Source: Molossus alvarezi
Lineage: Eukaryota > Chordata > Mammalia > Chiroptera > Molossidae
Direction of reading: 5' to 3'
NCBI GenBank assembly: GCA_037176705.1
Contig: CM073896.1
Location: 25,370,708 to 25,434,707 of the forward strand
DNA: 64,000 nt
Numbering within the stretch: the stretch's first letter is position 1; each line of letters opens with the position of its first letter. Position numbers and translations under genes: made by a program. This document shows, in pieces, positions 1 through 10,390 of the stretch. Under the pieces are notes generated by a model. That model saw nothing but the letters and a program-made list of their open reading frames with translations, made no database searches and was not told where the DNA came from.

Positions 1-1052
1 ATCAATCTCGTTTATCTTTTCAAAAAACCAGCTCTTTGTTTTATTGATCCTCTGAATTGTTTTTTTGGACTCTATGTCATTTATTTCTGCTCTGATCTTT
101 ACTATTTCCTTCCTTCTACTTGCTCTGGGGTTTCCTTTTTGTGTAGTTTCTAATTCTTTAAGTTGTGAGGTTAGACAGTCAATTAGAATTTTTTCTTGTT
201 TCTTGAGGTAGGCCTGTAGTGCTATGAGCTTCCCTTTCACAACTGCTTTTGCTGCATCCCATAGATTTTGTGTTGTTGTGTGTTCATTTTCATTGGTTTC
301 CAGGAAGTTTTTAATTTCTTCCTTGATCTCCATGGTAACCCATTCATTGTTTTATAACATGCTATTTACCCTCCATGTGTTGAAATGTCTTTGCATGATT
401 TCGTTGCAATTGATTTCTAGTTTCATGCCACCGTGATCTGAGAAGATGCTTAATATGATTTCAGTCTTCTGGAACTTGTAGAGATTTAATTCTTTTCCTA
501 TAAGGTGGTCTGTCTTTGAGAATGTCCCATGTGCACTTGAGAAGAATGTGAATTTTGCAGTTTGGGGGTTTAATTCTCTGTAGATATCTATTAAATCCAT
601 TTGGTCTAGTGCTTTATTTAGAGCCTCTGTTTCCTTGCTAATTTTTTGTCTAGAGGATCTATCCAGTGATGTCAGCGGGGTGTTGAAGTCCCCTGCTATG
701 ATTGTATTGCTATTGATTTCTCCTTTGAATTCCTCCAGAGGATTTTTAATATATTTTGGTGCTCCTATATTGGGTGCATATATGTTTATCAAGGTTATAT
801 CTTCCTGTTGGATAGATCCTTTCAATATTATGTAGTGGCCTTCTTTGTCTCTAGTTATGGCCTTCATTTTGAAATCTTTTTATCAGATAAGAGCATTGCT
901 ACCCCAACTTTTTTTCCTTTTCGTTTGCTTGGAAGATTTTTTTCCATCCTTTCTCTTTCAACCTACATGAGTCTTTTGTTTTGACAAATAAACAACATAT
1001 AGATGATTCATGCTTTCTTATCCAATCAGCTACTCTGTGTCTTTTTATCGGA
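1..1052 (-). mobile_element. L1 fragment, minus strand, endonuclease region of ORF2 (cut by window edge)
   Basis: The reverse complement reads as the 5' part of L1 ORF2, the reverse transcriptase/endonuclease protein of a LINE-1 retrotransposon. A 171-codon open stretch at 867-352 holds the AP-endonuclease core: the IYAPN motif, the GDFN motif (metal/catalytic Asn) and the SDH motif near its end. The stretch stops at a TAA at 354-352, after the residues VNSML. The same stop is found in the plus-strand L1 at 5064-5066. Sequence left of 352 continues as L1 to the window edge. Homology ends near 1052, just inside the ORF2 start, so the copy is truncated there. It is inactive. Confidence 0.9.
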
Positions 1053-1176
1053 CTATTTCTTAAATTTTTGGTTGTTTTAGGTATTATACATGAGTGTCAG
1101 TATTTTATCATTTCAAGTATAGAACTTTACCTCCCTTTAAATTTCTTTTTTCTCTTCTTTATATTTGTTTTAATTA

Positions 1177-1301
1177 CAGGGTTGGGTAAAAGTAGGTTTA
1201 CAGCTATTTTTATGGCAAATAAAATAATAATTAATAAACAATAATTCAAGAATAAACTGTTTCACATGTTTACAACTTTAACCCTCCTTCCTCCCACCCT
1301 G
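1177..1301. mobile_element. Mariner-type miniature inverted-repeat element
   Basis: A 125-bp element with terminal inverted repeats. The left end reads CAGGGTTGGGTAAAAGTAGG and the right end finishes in CCTCCCACCCTG. It is flanked by TA on both sides (1175-1176 and 1302-1303), the target duplication of Tc1/mariner elements. It is non-coding. A better-preserved relative lies at 36,020-36,149. Confidence 0.7.
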
Positions 1302-1429
1302 TATATCCATTAAATACATTTAGAACCACATCATACAATGTTAAAATTTTTGCTTCAACTATAACACATAATTTAGAAAAACCAAGAGAGAAGTAAAATG
1401 TCTTGTATTTACTCATATATTTAGTCTTT

Positions 1430-1678
1430 TCTTTTTTTTTTTTTTAATCCTCACCTGAGGATTTTTCTCCATTTCTTTTCAGGCAGAGTGGGAGGAGGAG
1501 AGACAGAGAGAGATAGAAACATCTATGTGAGAGAAACACATTTACTGGTTGCTTCCTGCGTGACCCTGACCAGGGCTTGGGATGAACCACAACCAAGGTA
1601 AGTGTCCTTGACCAGAGTTGAACCTGAGACTCATTGGTCCTTGTGCGGATGCTCTAACTGCTGAGCCAAACCAGTGAG
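1430..1678 (-). mobile_element. Ves SINE, minus strand
   Basis: Reads as the reverse complement of a bat tRNA-derived SINE. From left to right it has a poly(T) run, the characteristic 'atcctcacctgaggat' block, a purine-rich GAGAG stretch, and a tRNA-like head ending in 'gctgagccaaaccag'. No clear target duplication was found. Confidence 0.85.
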
Positions 1679-1791
1679 AGCTCTTGTTATTAGCCTTTAT
1701 TGCTAATGCTCCAAGAACCCTACTTTATTATTTCCTCTGTGTTTAAATAACTTTCTTTAGCCATTCTATTCAAGTAGGTTGGCTTGTGCCA

Positions 1792-1861
1792 AATTTATTT
1801 ATTATTTATTTATTTATTTATTTATTTATTCATTCATTCATTCATTCATTTATTTATTTAC
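1792..1861. repeat. (ATTT)n/(ATTC)n simple repeat
   Basis: Tandem TTTA units with an internal block of five or so ATTC units. Confidence 0.95.
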
Positions 1862-1864
1862 CAG

Positions 1865-2535
1865 TTTAGCATCTTAGTTTCCCCTTTATTTCTGAAGGAT
1901 ATTTTTACTGCACATGTCAATCTGAATAGGCAATTCTTTTCTTTCAATGCTTGAAAAATATCATGACAATTTCTTCTGCTCTCCCTGATTTCTGATCAAA
2001 GTGTTTTTGCCTGTGATAAAGTATTATTTCTCTCTTGCTGCTTTTAAGAATTTTTGTTTTGTTTTGAGAAATTTGAGTATGATATACCTTGTATACATTT
2101 CTCCCTATTTTTCTTGTCTGGAGTTTACTCAGCTCCTTGAATATGTAAGTCTACATCTTTTGCCAGATTTGGAGTTTTCCGCTACTATTGCTTCAAGAAA
2201 TGTTGTGGGCCTGTCCTTTCCCTTCTTCCAACGCTCTGACCACTTGAGTGCTCAGTCTTCTGCTCTAGTCCTTCACTTCCCTGTCAGTCTGTTTATTTTT
2301 CTCCAGTTTATTTTTAGTCTTTTATTTTAATTGGGTAATCCCTATTGTTTTCTTTTCAAGTTCAATAATTATTTCTTTCATGCCCTCCATTTCATTGTTG
2401 GGCTCTTCCACTGAGTTTGCTTATTTCAGTTCCAAAATTTTAATTTTTAATATTTTCTCTTTCTTTTCTGAGACATTTTATTTTTTTCAATGTTTTTGTC
2501 CTTGCTCTTTGAAGTGCTTTTATTACAGCAGCTTT
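1865..2535 (-). mobile_element. Old L1/HAL1-like fragment, minus strand (left part)
   Basis: T-rich antisense sequence resembling the ORF1 region of an ancient L1 or HAL1, with a short, decayed frame. It continues at 8517 after the inserted full-length L1, and the target-site duplication of that insertion lies within it. Assignment is by general resemblance only. Confidence 0.5.
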
Positions 2536-2550
2536 AAAATACCTGTCATA
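2536..2550. repeat. Left 15-bp target-site duplication of the full-length L1
   Basis: AAAATACCTGTCATA, identical to 8502-8516. It is preceded by TT, giving TT|AAAA, the usual target of the L1 endonuclease. Confidence 0.9.
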
Positions 2551-3359
2551 CTTGAGTGAAAAATGGCGGCGGAGTGAACGGAAGCTACACAGACCATCTC
2601 CCAGAACCAAACTGGAATTACAACTATACCACAGATAAATCGACAGGAAAAACCAACAGAAAAGCAGCTTGTGAGGACCATACAACGAGGGACACTGACT
2701 CCATCCCGGTAGGCTTGCGAAGGCGCGAGACGGTGCTGGGAGCCCACGGTCGGCAGCTCTGCAGCAACCTTAGCTAGGAGTGGCACCCTCGGGACACACC
2801 CCCAGGTGGATCCACAGCGCAGAGCCCGACAGAGGCTAACACAGCCACAGCCACTCACCTTGGGCTCCGGCAGAGGGAGGGCGGACTGGACTGGACCTGT
2901 GTGGGGACACTCGTGATCTGGAGGGCGCTCAGAGCTTTGGCTGAGTGCAGCCACTCAGGACGGTGGCCACATTGCTCCTTCCCAGGGCTCTGAGGAGAGG
3001 CAGCAGCCCCTCCCTTGGAGATCCAACCCCACCTTGTGGGCCATTGAATTCTAATTGAGGCTCACTAACAACCAGCATCTGACCCACCTCATGAAAGCCC
3101 CTTGGCTGAGCACCAGAGGGAGTTTTTCAATCAACTGACAACCCAAAACTCATCAAGTAACCTAGACTGCTAGCCTCCAGGCAAAAAGCTAGAGGATAAC
3201 AGTACCTTTCCTGGGCTGGCAACTTTAACCGGGAAAGTAAGACTTGCCAGTGGTGTTCACCGTGGGTCCTCCCTCGCTCATCTAAACAGAGGAGAGGGAG
3301 CCACAAACAGCAGAACACCAACACCCACAGGGAAAACTTCACAGGCTCCAAAGCCCAAA

Positions 3360-4252
3360 GTGATAGCCAAAATGGTGAAACACAGAAACAGAAGCCAAAT
3401 GAAAGAGCAAGAGAACTCCACCAAAGATGAGATCAATGTGGAGAAATTAGGCATGTTAACAGAGCTAGAATTCAGAGCAATGATCATGAGGAAGCTGAAC
3501 AGCATGAATAAGGACATGGAGACACTGAAAATAAGCCAAATGGAAATTAAAAACCAACAAGAAGAGATAAAAAATGACATATCAGAAATGAAAAACACAT
3601 TGGAAGGTTTAAAAAGCAGAGTAGAGGAAGCTGAGGACCGGATCAGTGAATTAGAAGACAGGGTAGAAAAAATCAACCAATGAGAAAAACAAAAGGAAAA
3701 AACTATTAAAAAACAGGAAGACAGCTTAAGAGAACTATGGGACAACTGGAAACGTAATAATATTCGCATCATAGGAGTCCCCAAAGAAGAAGAAAATGAG
3801 CAAGGGATAGAGAATATATTCAAAAAAATAATGAGAGAAAACTTCCTTAATTTGGTGAAGGAAGAAGGCATTCAAGTTCAAAAAGCACAGAGAGACCCAA
3901 GTAAGAAGAACCCAAACAGGCCCACACCAAGTCACATAGTAATTAAAATGCCAAAATGAAAGACAAAGAGAGAATCCTAAAAGCAGCAAGAGATAAGCAA
4001 CAGGTTACCTACAAAGGGAACCCCATAAGGCTCTCAGCTGACTTCTCACAAGAAACACTACAGGCCAGAAGAGAATGGCATGACGTAATCAAAGTCATGA
4101 AAAACAAGAATCTGAATCCAAGACTACTCTACCCAGCAAGGCTATCATTCAAAATAGAAGATCAAATAAAGAGCTTCCCAGACAAAAAAAGGCTAAGGGA
4201 ATACATTAGCACCAAACCAGCACTGCAAGAAATGTTAAAAGGACTGCTGTAA
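3360..4252 (+). pseudogene. L1 ORF1 (ORF1p) pseudogene
   Basis: ORF1p is the trimeric RNA-binding chaperone of the L1 ribonucleoprotein. The frame opens with two in-frame ATGs (3360 and 3372); the second, giving MVKHRN, matches the start in the minus-strand L1 at 33.4 kb. Next comes a long coiled coil with heptads such as EEAEDRISELEDRVEKINQ. It then has the RRM-like core (LRELWDNWKRNNIRIIGVPK) and the C-terminal domain (ILKAARDKQQVTYKGNPIRL). Two lesions break it: a TGA at 3681-3683 just after the coiled coil, and a 1-nt frameshift near 3955 inside an A-rich run. The C-terminal part is open from 3956 to the natural TAA at 4250-4252. The family and layout are clear; it makes no functional product. 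Confidence 0.9.
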
Positions 4253-4297
4253 TTAGCAGTAGAAATGGGAAGAAGAATAGAACCACACTAAACAAAA

Positions 4298-7200
4298 ATG
4301 GAAATAAGTAACTACATATCAATAATCACCTTAAACGTAAATGAATTGAATGCTCCCATAAAAAGGCACAGAGTAGCTGATTGGATAAGAAAGCATGACT
4401 CATCTATATGTTGTTTACAAGAGACCCACCTCTCAACAAAAGACTCACATAGGTTGAAAATGAAGGGATGGAAAAAAATTTTCCAAGCAAATGGAAAGCA
4501 AAAAAAAAGCTGGGGTAGCAATTCTCATATCTGATAAAATAGATTTCAAAATGAAGACTATAACTAGAGACAAAGAAGGCCACTATGTGATATTGAAATG
4601 ATCTATCCAACAGGAAGATATAACCTTGATAAACATATGTGCACCCAATATAGGAGCACCAAAATATATTAAAAATCTTCTGGAGGACTTCCAAGGAGAA
4701 ATTGACAACAATACAATCATAGCAGGGGACTTCAACACCCCGCTGACATCACTGGATAGATCCTCTAGGCAAAAAATTAGCAAGGAAACCGAGACTCTAA
4801 ATGAAGCACTAGACCAAATAGATTTAATAGATATCTATGGAGAATTACCCCCCAAAACTACAGAATACACATTCTTCTCAAGTGCACATGGGACATTCTC
4901 AAAGATAGACCACATGATAGGACAAAAACTAAATCTCTACAAGTTCAAGAAGATTGAAATCATATCAAGCATCTTCTCAGATCACAGTGGCATGAAACTA
5001 GAAATCAATTGCAACAAGAACATGCAAAGACATTTCAACACATGGAGGGTAAATAGCATGTTATAAAACAATAAATGGGTTACCATGGAGATCAAGGAAG
5101 AAATTAAAAACTTCCTGGAAACCAATGAAAATGAAGACACAACAACACAAAATCTATGGGATGCAGCGAAAGCAGTTTTGAGAGAGAAATTCATAGCACT
5201 ACAGGCCTACCTCAAAAAACAAGAAAAACTTCTAATTGACTGTCTAACCTTACAACTTAAAGAATTAGAAAGCAAACAAAAAGAAAACCCCAGAGCAAGT
5301 AGAAGGAAGGAAATAGTAAAGATCAGAGCAGAAATAAATGACATAGAGACCAAAAAAACAATTCAAAGATCAATGAAACAAAGAGCTGTTTTTCGAAAAG
5401 ATAAACAAGACTGATGGACCCTTAGCTAGACTCACCAAGAAACAAAGAGAGAGAACCCAAATACACAAAATCAGAAATGAAAGAGGAGAAGTAACAACCA
5501 ACACCACGGAAATACAAAAGATCGTTAACAACTACTATGAGCAGGTATATGGCAAAAAATTCGACAATCTAAGCGAAATGGACAAATTTCTAGAAACACA
5601 CAGTCTCCCAAAACTATTCCCGGAAGAGATAGAAAACTTGCACAGACCAATAACAACTAAGGAAATTGAAGAGGTAATCAAGACTCTCCCAGCAAACAAA
5701 AGCCCAGGCCCAGATGGCTTCACGGGGGAGTTTTACCGAACATTCAAAAAAGAACTAACACCCATTCTCCTCAAATTATTTCAGAAAATTCTAGTGGAAG
5801 GAGGACTTCCTAACTCGTTCTATGAAGCCAGCATAATTCTAATTCCAAAACCAGAAAAAGACACTACAAGGAAAGAAAACTACAGGCCAATATCCCTGAT
5901 GAACATAGACGCCAAAATCCTGAACAAAATATTAGCAAATCGGATCCAGAAATACATCAAAAAAATTATTCACCATGACCAAGTGGGATTCATCCCAGGG
6001 ATGCAAGGCTGGTAAAATATTTGCAAATCAATAAACGTGATACACCACATAAACAAAATGAAGAATAAAAACCACATGATCATATCAATAGATGCTGAAA
6101 AAGCATTCGACAAAATCCAGCATCCATTTCTGATAAAAACTCTCAGCAATGTAGGAATAGAGGGATCATATCTCAACATAATAAAGGCCATATATGAAAG
6201 ACCTACAGCCAACATCATACTCAATGGACAGAAACTAAAAACATTTCCATTAAGAACAGGAACAAGACAGGGATGTCCACTTTCGCCACTCTTATTTAAC
6301 ATTGTACTGGAAGTCTTAGCCACAGCAATCAGACATGAAGAAAAAATAAAAGGGATCCAAATTGGAAAGGAGGAAGTGAAACTGTCATTATTTGCAGATG
6401 ACATGATATTATACATAGAAAACCCTAAAGACTCCATCAAAAGTGTATTAGACTTAATAAATGAATTTTGCAAAGTAGCAGGGTACAAAATTAACGTCAA
6501 GAAATCGACGGCATTCTTGTACACCAATGATGAACTCACAGAAAGAGAAACTGAAAAAACAATCCCATTTACCATTGCGTCAAAAAAGTTACGATACCTA
6601 GGAATAAACTTAACCAAAGAAGTAAAGGACCTATTTGCAGAAAAGTACAGGTCATTGAAAAAAGAAATAAAGGAAGATATAAAAAAGTGGAAGCACATAC
6701 CCTGTTCATGGATTGGGAGGATTAACATCATTAAGATGTCCATGGTACCCAAAGCAATCTATACATTCAATGCAATCCCCATCAAAATACCAACGACATG
6801 TTTCATAGAACTAGAACAAATACTTCAAAAGTTCATATGGAACCAAAAAGACCCCAAACAGCCACAGCAATATTGAAAAAAAAGAACAAAGTAGGTGGGA
6901 TCACAATACCAGTTATCAGGTTATACTACAAAGCGACTGTAACCAAAACAGCCTGGTACTGGCACAAGAACAGGCATATAGACCAGTGGAACAGAACTGA
7001 AAACCCAGTAATGGACCCAAGGCAATACGCTCAATTAATATTTGACAAAGGTGGCAAGAGCATACAGTGGAGTAAAGACAGCCTCTTTAATAAATGGTGT
7101 TGGGAAAATTGGACAGCTACATGCAAAAAAATGAAACTAGACCATCAACTTACACCATACACAAAAATAAACTCAAAATGGATAAAAGACTTAAATGTGA

Positions 7201-8107
7201 CCCATGAATCCATAAAAATTCTAGAAGAAAATGTAGGCAACAAAATTTCGGACATCATACGGAGCAGAATTTTCACTGATACATCACCTAAGGCAACAGA
7301 AAAAAAGGAGAAAATGAACACATGGGACTATATCAAACTAAAAAGCTTCTGCACAGCAAAAGAAACAATCATTAAAATGGAAAGGCAACCCACTGTATGG
7401 GAGAACATCATTGCCAATGATGTATCAGATAAGGGGTTAATTTCCAATATATATAGAGTGCTCATACAACTCAACCAAAGGAAGACAAAGAACCCAATTA
7501 AAAAATGGGTAGACACCTCTCCAAATGGGACATACAAATGGCCAAAAGACATATGAAGAAATGCTCAACATCACTAATCATCAGAGAGATGCAAATTAAA
7601 ACAACAATGAGGTATCACCTCACACCTGTCAGAATGGCCGCCATCAACAAATCATCAAACAACAAGTGTTGGCAAGGGTGTGGAGAAAAGGGGACTCTAA
7701 TACACTGCTGGTGGTAATGTAGACTGGTGCAGCCGCTATGGAAAACAATAATGTGCTACCCCAAAAAATTAAAAATTGACCTGCCATTTGACCCAGTGAT
7801 CCCACTGCTGGGAATATACCCTAAGAAGCCTGAAACACCAATCAGGAAGAATATATGTACCCCCATGTTCATAGCAGCACTATTTACAATAGCTAAGATC
7901 TGGAAACTGCCCAAGTGTCCACCAGTAGACGAATGGATAAAAAAGCAGTGGTACATATACACAATGGAGTACTATGCAGCGGTAAGAAAGAAAGATCTCT
8001 TATCCTTTGAGACGACATGAAGGGACCTGGAAAGTATTATCCTAAGTGAAAGAAGCCAAGCAGAAAAAGACAAATACCACATGATCTCACTTATGTACGG
8101 AATATAA
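4298..8107 (+). pseudogene. L1 ORF2 (endonuclease/reverse transcriptase) pseudogene
   Basis: ORF2p nicks target DNA and reverse-transcribes L1 RNA. Visible in order are the AP-endonuclease (start at 4298; QETHL, GDFN and SDH motifs), the linker, and the reverse transcriptase with the [19 protein letters not shown] and LFADDM blocks. The FADD active-site motif near 6391-6402 is intact. The C-terminal domain follows, with no Cys cluster checked. Lesions: frameshift near 4500-4510 in an A9 run; TGA 4600-4602; TAA 5064-5066; frameshift near 5400; TAA 6013-6015; frameshift near 6870; frameshift near 7500; TAA 7715-7717; TGA 8018-8020; natural stop about 8105-8107. It starts 45 bp after ORF1 stops, as usual for L1. 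Confidence 0.92.
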
Positions 8108-8164
8108 TGAACATAACAGTCTGAGGAATACAGTAGACCCAGAAACATGGAAGTAGGGCACAGA

Positions 8165-8312
8165 CTGACATCCCTCAGTAGAGGGGGTGGGGGCGTAGGG
8201 GTGTGGGAAGAGATAAACCACAGAACTTATATGCATGTATGCATGACCAATGGACATAGACAACTAAGCCGGGTACAGGGCGGAGGTGGGGTGGGGTGGG
8301 GGGTGCCAATGG
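8165..8312 (+). other. G-rich tract in L1 3'UTR
   Basis: Two clusters of G runs (8182-8200 and 8279-8302) each contain four or more runs of three to six G on the plus strand, enough in principle to fold as a G-quadruplex. Such tracts are typical of mammalian L1 3'UTRs. Confidence 0.6.
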
Positions 8313-8374
8313 GATAAAAAGGTAAAATATATGTAACAAAAAAATAAATAAAAATTCATAAAAAAAAAAAAAAA

Positions 8375-8467
8375 GAATTCCTGGTGGATACCAGGCTAAG
8401 AGACATATCAAAGAAATAACGTTTATCAGTGTTCTCATTTTAATAAAAGTTTGGATGTTAGTATACC
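8375..8467 (+). other. 3'-transduced flanking sequence carried by the L1
   Basis: About 93 bp of non-L1 sequence between the L1's own A-run (8360-8374) and the terminal A-rich tail. It contains AATAAA at about 8442-8447, roughly 20 bp before the second tail, as expected if transcription read through the weak L1 signal and used a downstream one. It therefore marks the genomic source locus of this copy. Confidence 0.8.
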
Positions 8468-8501
8468 AAAAAATAAATAAATAAATAAAAAATAAATAAA
8501 T

Positions 8502-8516
8502 AAAATACCTGTCATA
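8502..8516. repeat. Right 15-bp target-site duplication of the full-length L1
   Basis: Exact copy of 2536-2550. The old antisense repeat resumes immediately afterwards. Confidence 0.9.
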
Positions 8517-8645
8517 TAGTTCTAACATCTCTGTATTCTTGAGTTGACATTCATTTGTTGTCTTTTCTTCCATTACATTAACATTTTTCAATAATGAGTA
8601 TTTGTTATTATTAAAATCCTATACAGTTTATGAAATATTTTTTAA
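8517..8645 (-). mobile_element. Old L1/HAL1-like fragment, minus strand (right part)
   Basis: T-rich continuation of the fragment interrupted at 2535; 'agttctaacatctctg' continues the antisense ORF1-like text. Confidence 0.45.
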
Positions 8646-9351
8646 GAAATTATTCTGATTGGTATTTTATAATAATTATTATTTACAGGTATTATGTTAT
8701 GAGAGTTTGCATGCTATTTAACCCTTCAGTGTTATCTGATTTCCTCTGACACTGATTTGGTAGAGTAAAGGGAAACACCGCCTCTTGTCATGTAAGGGTC
8801 GAAATCCATGCTCCACACATGATCAGTGTTGACAGCTAATGAGGGGAGGGATCCTCATTGCTGCTGGGCAATGGTAAGAGTCCTGATTTCCTTCCAGACC
8901 ATGCTGAGACTTCCTTGGCTGCAAAAGGTAATAGTTCTTGTTATTGTTCTCCAGAAAGCATCCAGTAACACCTTGGGGGGGGGGGGCTTTTCTAGTGGTG
9001 TTAAGTGTCCTACTCTCCAGTTGGCTTCTTTTGACGTCACTCCATCAACAGAGGGAGGAGGGTAGAGACGCCTTGCTACAACTTGGTGAAGATCCATGTC
9101 TATGTTTCCACTCAGACTTTGCTTGTAGGAGTGGGGGATCAAGCCACTGTTTTTCTTTTCTGTGTCATTTGGCTGGAGAAAAGCAGTTATTGTCTAAAGG
9201 GGCCAGATTTCTAGACTTTCTAAAGAAAATAGGCTTCTGTTGGGGCTTGATGTATCCTCAATGGGATTCCAGGTTGCCAGTTTCACCATATTGTTTCTTG
9301 GATCCCAGGGTTCCTAGCCATTCTACTGTCTTCTTGCCACATTTCAGAATG
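8646..9351. other. Non-coding stretch, no gene seen
   Basis: No credible gene. It holds an 11-G run near 8977-8987 and one perfect CRE-type palindrome TGACGTCA at 9032-9039. With no adjacent promoter or exon, this CRE is probably incidental. Confidence 0.5.
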
Positions 9352-9725
9352 TATTAGTCTGCTTGAGCTACAATAACAAAATACCATAGAAACAACATAG
9401 GTTTATTTTCTCACAATTTTGAAGGCTGGAAGTATCAGACCTAGATATTGGCGGGTTTGGTTCCTTTTGAAACCTTTCTCTTTGGCTTGCAGATGGCTGC
9501 CTTTTCACTGAGTCCTCACATGTCCTTTTCTTTCTCTGTGTGTGCACATCCTTGGTGTCCCATCCTCTTCTTTAAAGGACACCAGTCACATTGGATTAGG
9601 GCCTCACCCTTACCTTCTCATTTAATCTTAATTACCTCTTTAAAAGCTTTATCCCCAAGTATAGGCACTTTGGGTGGGGTAGGACTTCAAAACATGAACT
9701 AGGGGATATAATTCAGTCCATAACA
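9352..9725 (-). mobile_element. MLT1/MaLR-type LTR, minus strand
   Basis: The reverse complement follows the layout of ERVL-MaLR solo LTRs. The right end (5' of the LTR) has 'gttatggactgaattat'. The middle has the 'ccaatgtgactggtgtcc' block. The left end has the antisense 'attagtctgc' terminus. It is a non-coding, old insertion. Confidence 0.75.
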
Positions 9726-10287
9726 CTCTGGCTTCTGAAACCCTAAATATGTCCTCACATGCAAAATGAATTCACTCCCTTCTTAGTAGCCCCCAAAGTC
9801 TAAACTCATTCCAGCATCAATCCTAAATCCTGAGTCTCATCTAAATAACGTCTAAATGAGACATGGGTGGGACTTGTGGTATGAGTTACAATGAGGCAAA
9901 CTTCCTCTATACCTATGAACCTATGAAATAAGACAAATATTATGTGCTTCCAAAATATAGTGGTAGAACAAGCGTAGAAGAGGCATTCCCACTTTAAAAG
10001 GAATGATCAGAATGAAGAAAATGGTCACAGGTCCCAAGCAATTCCAAAACCTAGCAATGCACATTTTATTAGATTTTAAGACTGGAGAATAATCCTCTTT
10101 GTCTCCTTGCTCTGTCTGTGGGACACAGCAGGGTGACTGCCTGCCTTCTGTATATCCTGGAAATGAATTCAAATGGGTTCTCAATAAAAATGTGGTGGAT
10201 GACTATTCACATGTTCCTTGAAATATTTTACATTCTACCAAGAGATTGTCATGGGAAACTTGTGAATATAGTGTCATGGGTTATGTG
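9726..10287. other. Non-coding stretch, no gene seen
   Basis: No coding or repeat signal that I can support. Confidence 0.4.
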
Positions 10288-10390
10288 TTGAAAGAGAAGG
10301 AGAGAAGAGAAGGAGGGAGGGAAAGAGGGAGGATGAAAGAGAGGGAGAGAGGGAAAACAAAAAGGAAAAAAAAAAATGAGAGAAAAGCTA
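10288..10390 (+). repeat. Polypurine tract
   Basis: About 100 bp almost entirely of A and G on the plus strand (GGGA/GAGA units, then an A run). It is a low-complexity tract that could form triplex DNA. Confidence 0.75.

Larger units (their letters stand above)
2551..8501 (+). mobile_element. Full-length plus-strand L1 with 3' transduction, inactive
   Basis: A complete LINE-1 of about 5.95 kb. It has a GC-rich 5'UTR (2551-3359, beginning near 'aaaatggcggcggag'), an ORF1 remnant (3360-4252), an ORF2 remnant (4298-8107) and a G-rich 3'UTR. A first A-run lies at 8360-8374, transduced flank at 8375-8467, and a second A-rich tail at 8468-8501. Identical 15-bp direct repeats bracket the whole unit, which proves that both tails and the intervening DNA arrived in one insertion. 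The host site is an older antisense L1/HAL1-like repeat. Both ORFs carry stops and frameshifts, so it cannot move autonomously. Confidence 0.93.

Noticed and set aside
2523..2954. Minus-strand 143-codon protein
   Set aside because: Lies antisense to the GC-rich 5'UTR of the full-length L1 and crosses its insertion point.
3278..3871. Minus-strand 197-codon protein rich in Ser/Phe
   Set aside because: Exact antisense shadow of L1 ORF1; the coiled-coil codons (GAA, AAA) read backwards as TTC/TTT.
2551..8501. Active L1
   Set aside because: Both ORFs contain nonsense codons and frameshifts, even though the FADD motif and both ends are present.
9032..9039. CRE-dependent promoter
   Set aside because: A single TGACGTCA with no exon, CpG-rich context or other promoter element nearby is expected by chance in 64 kb at reasonable odds.
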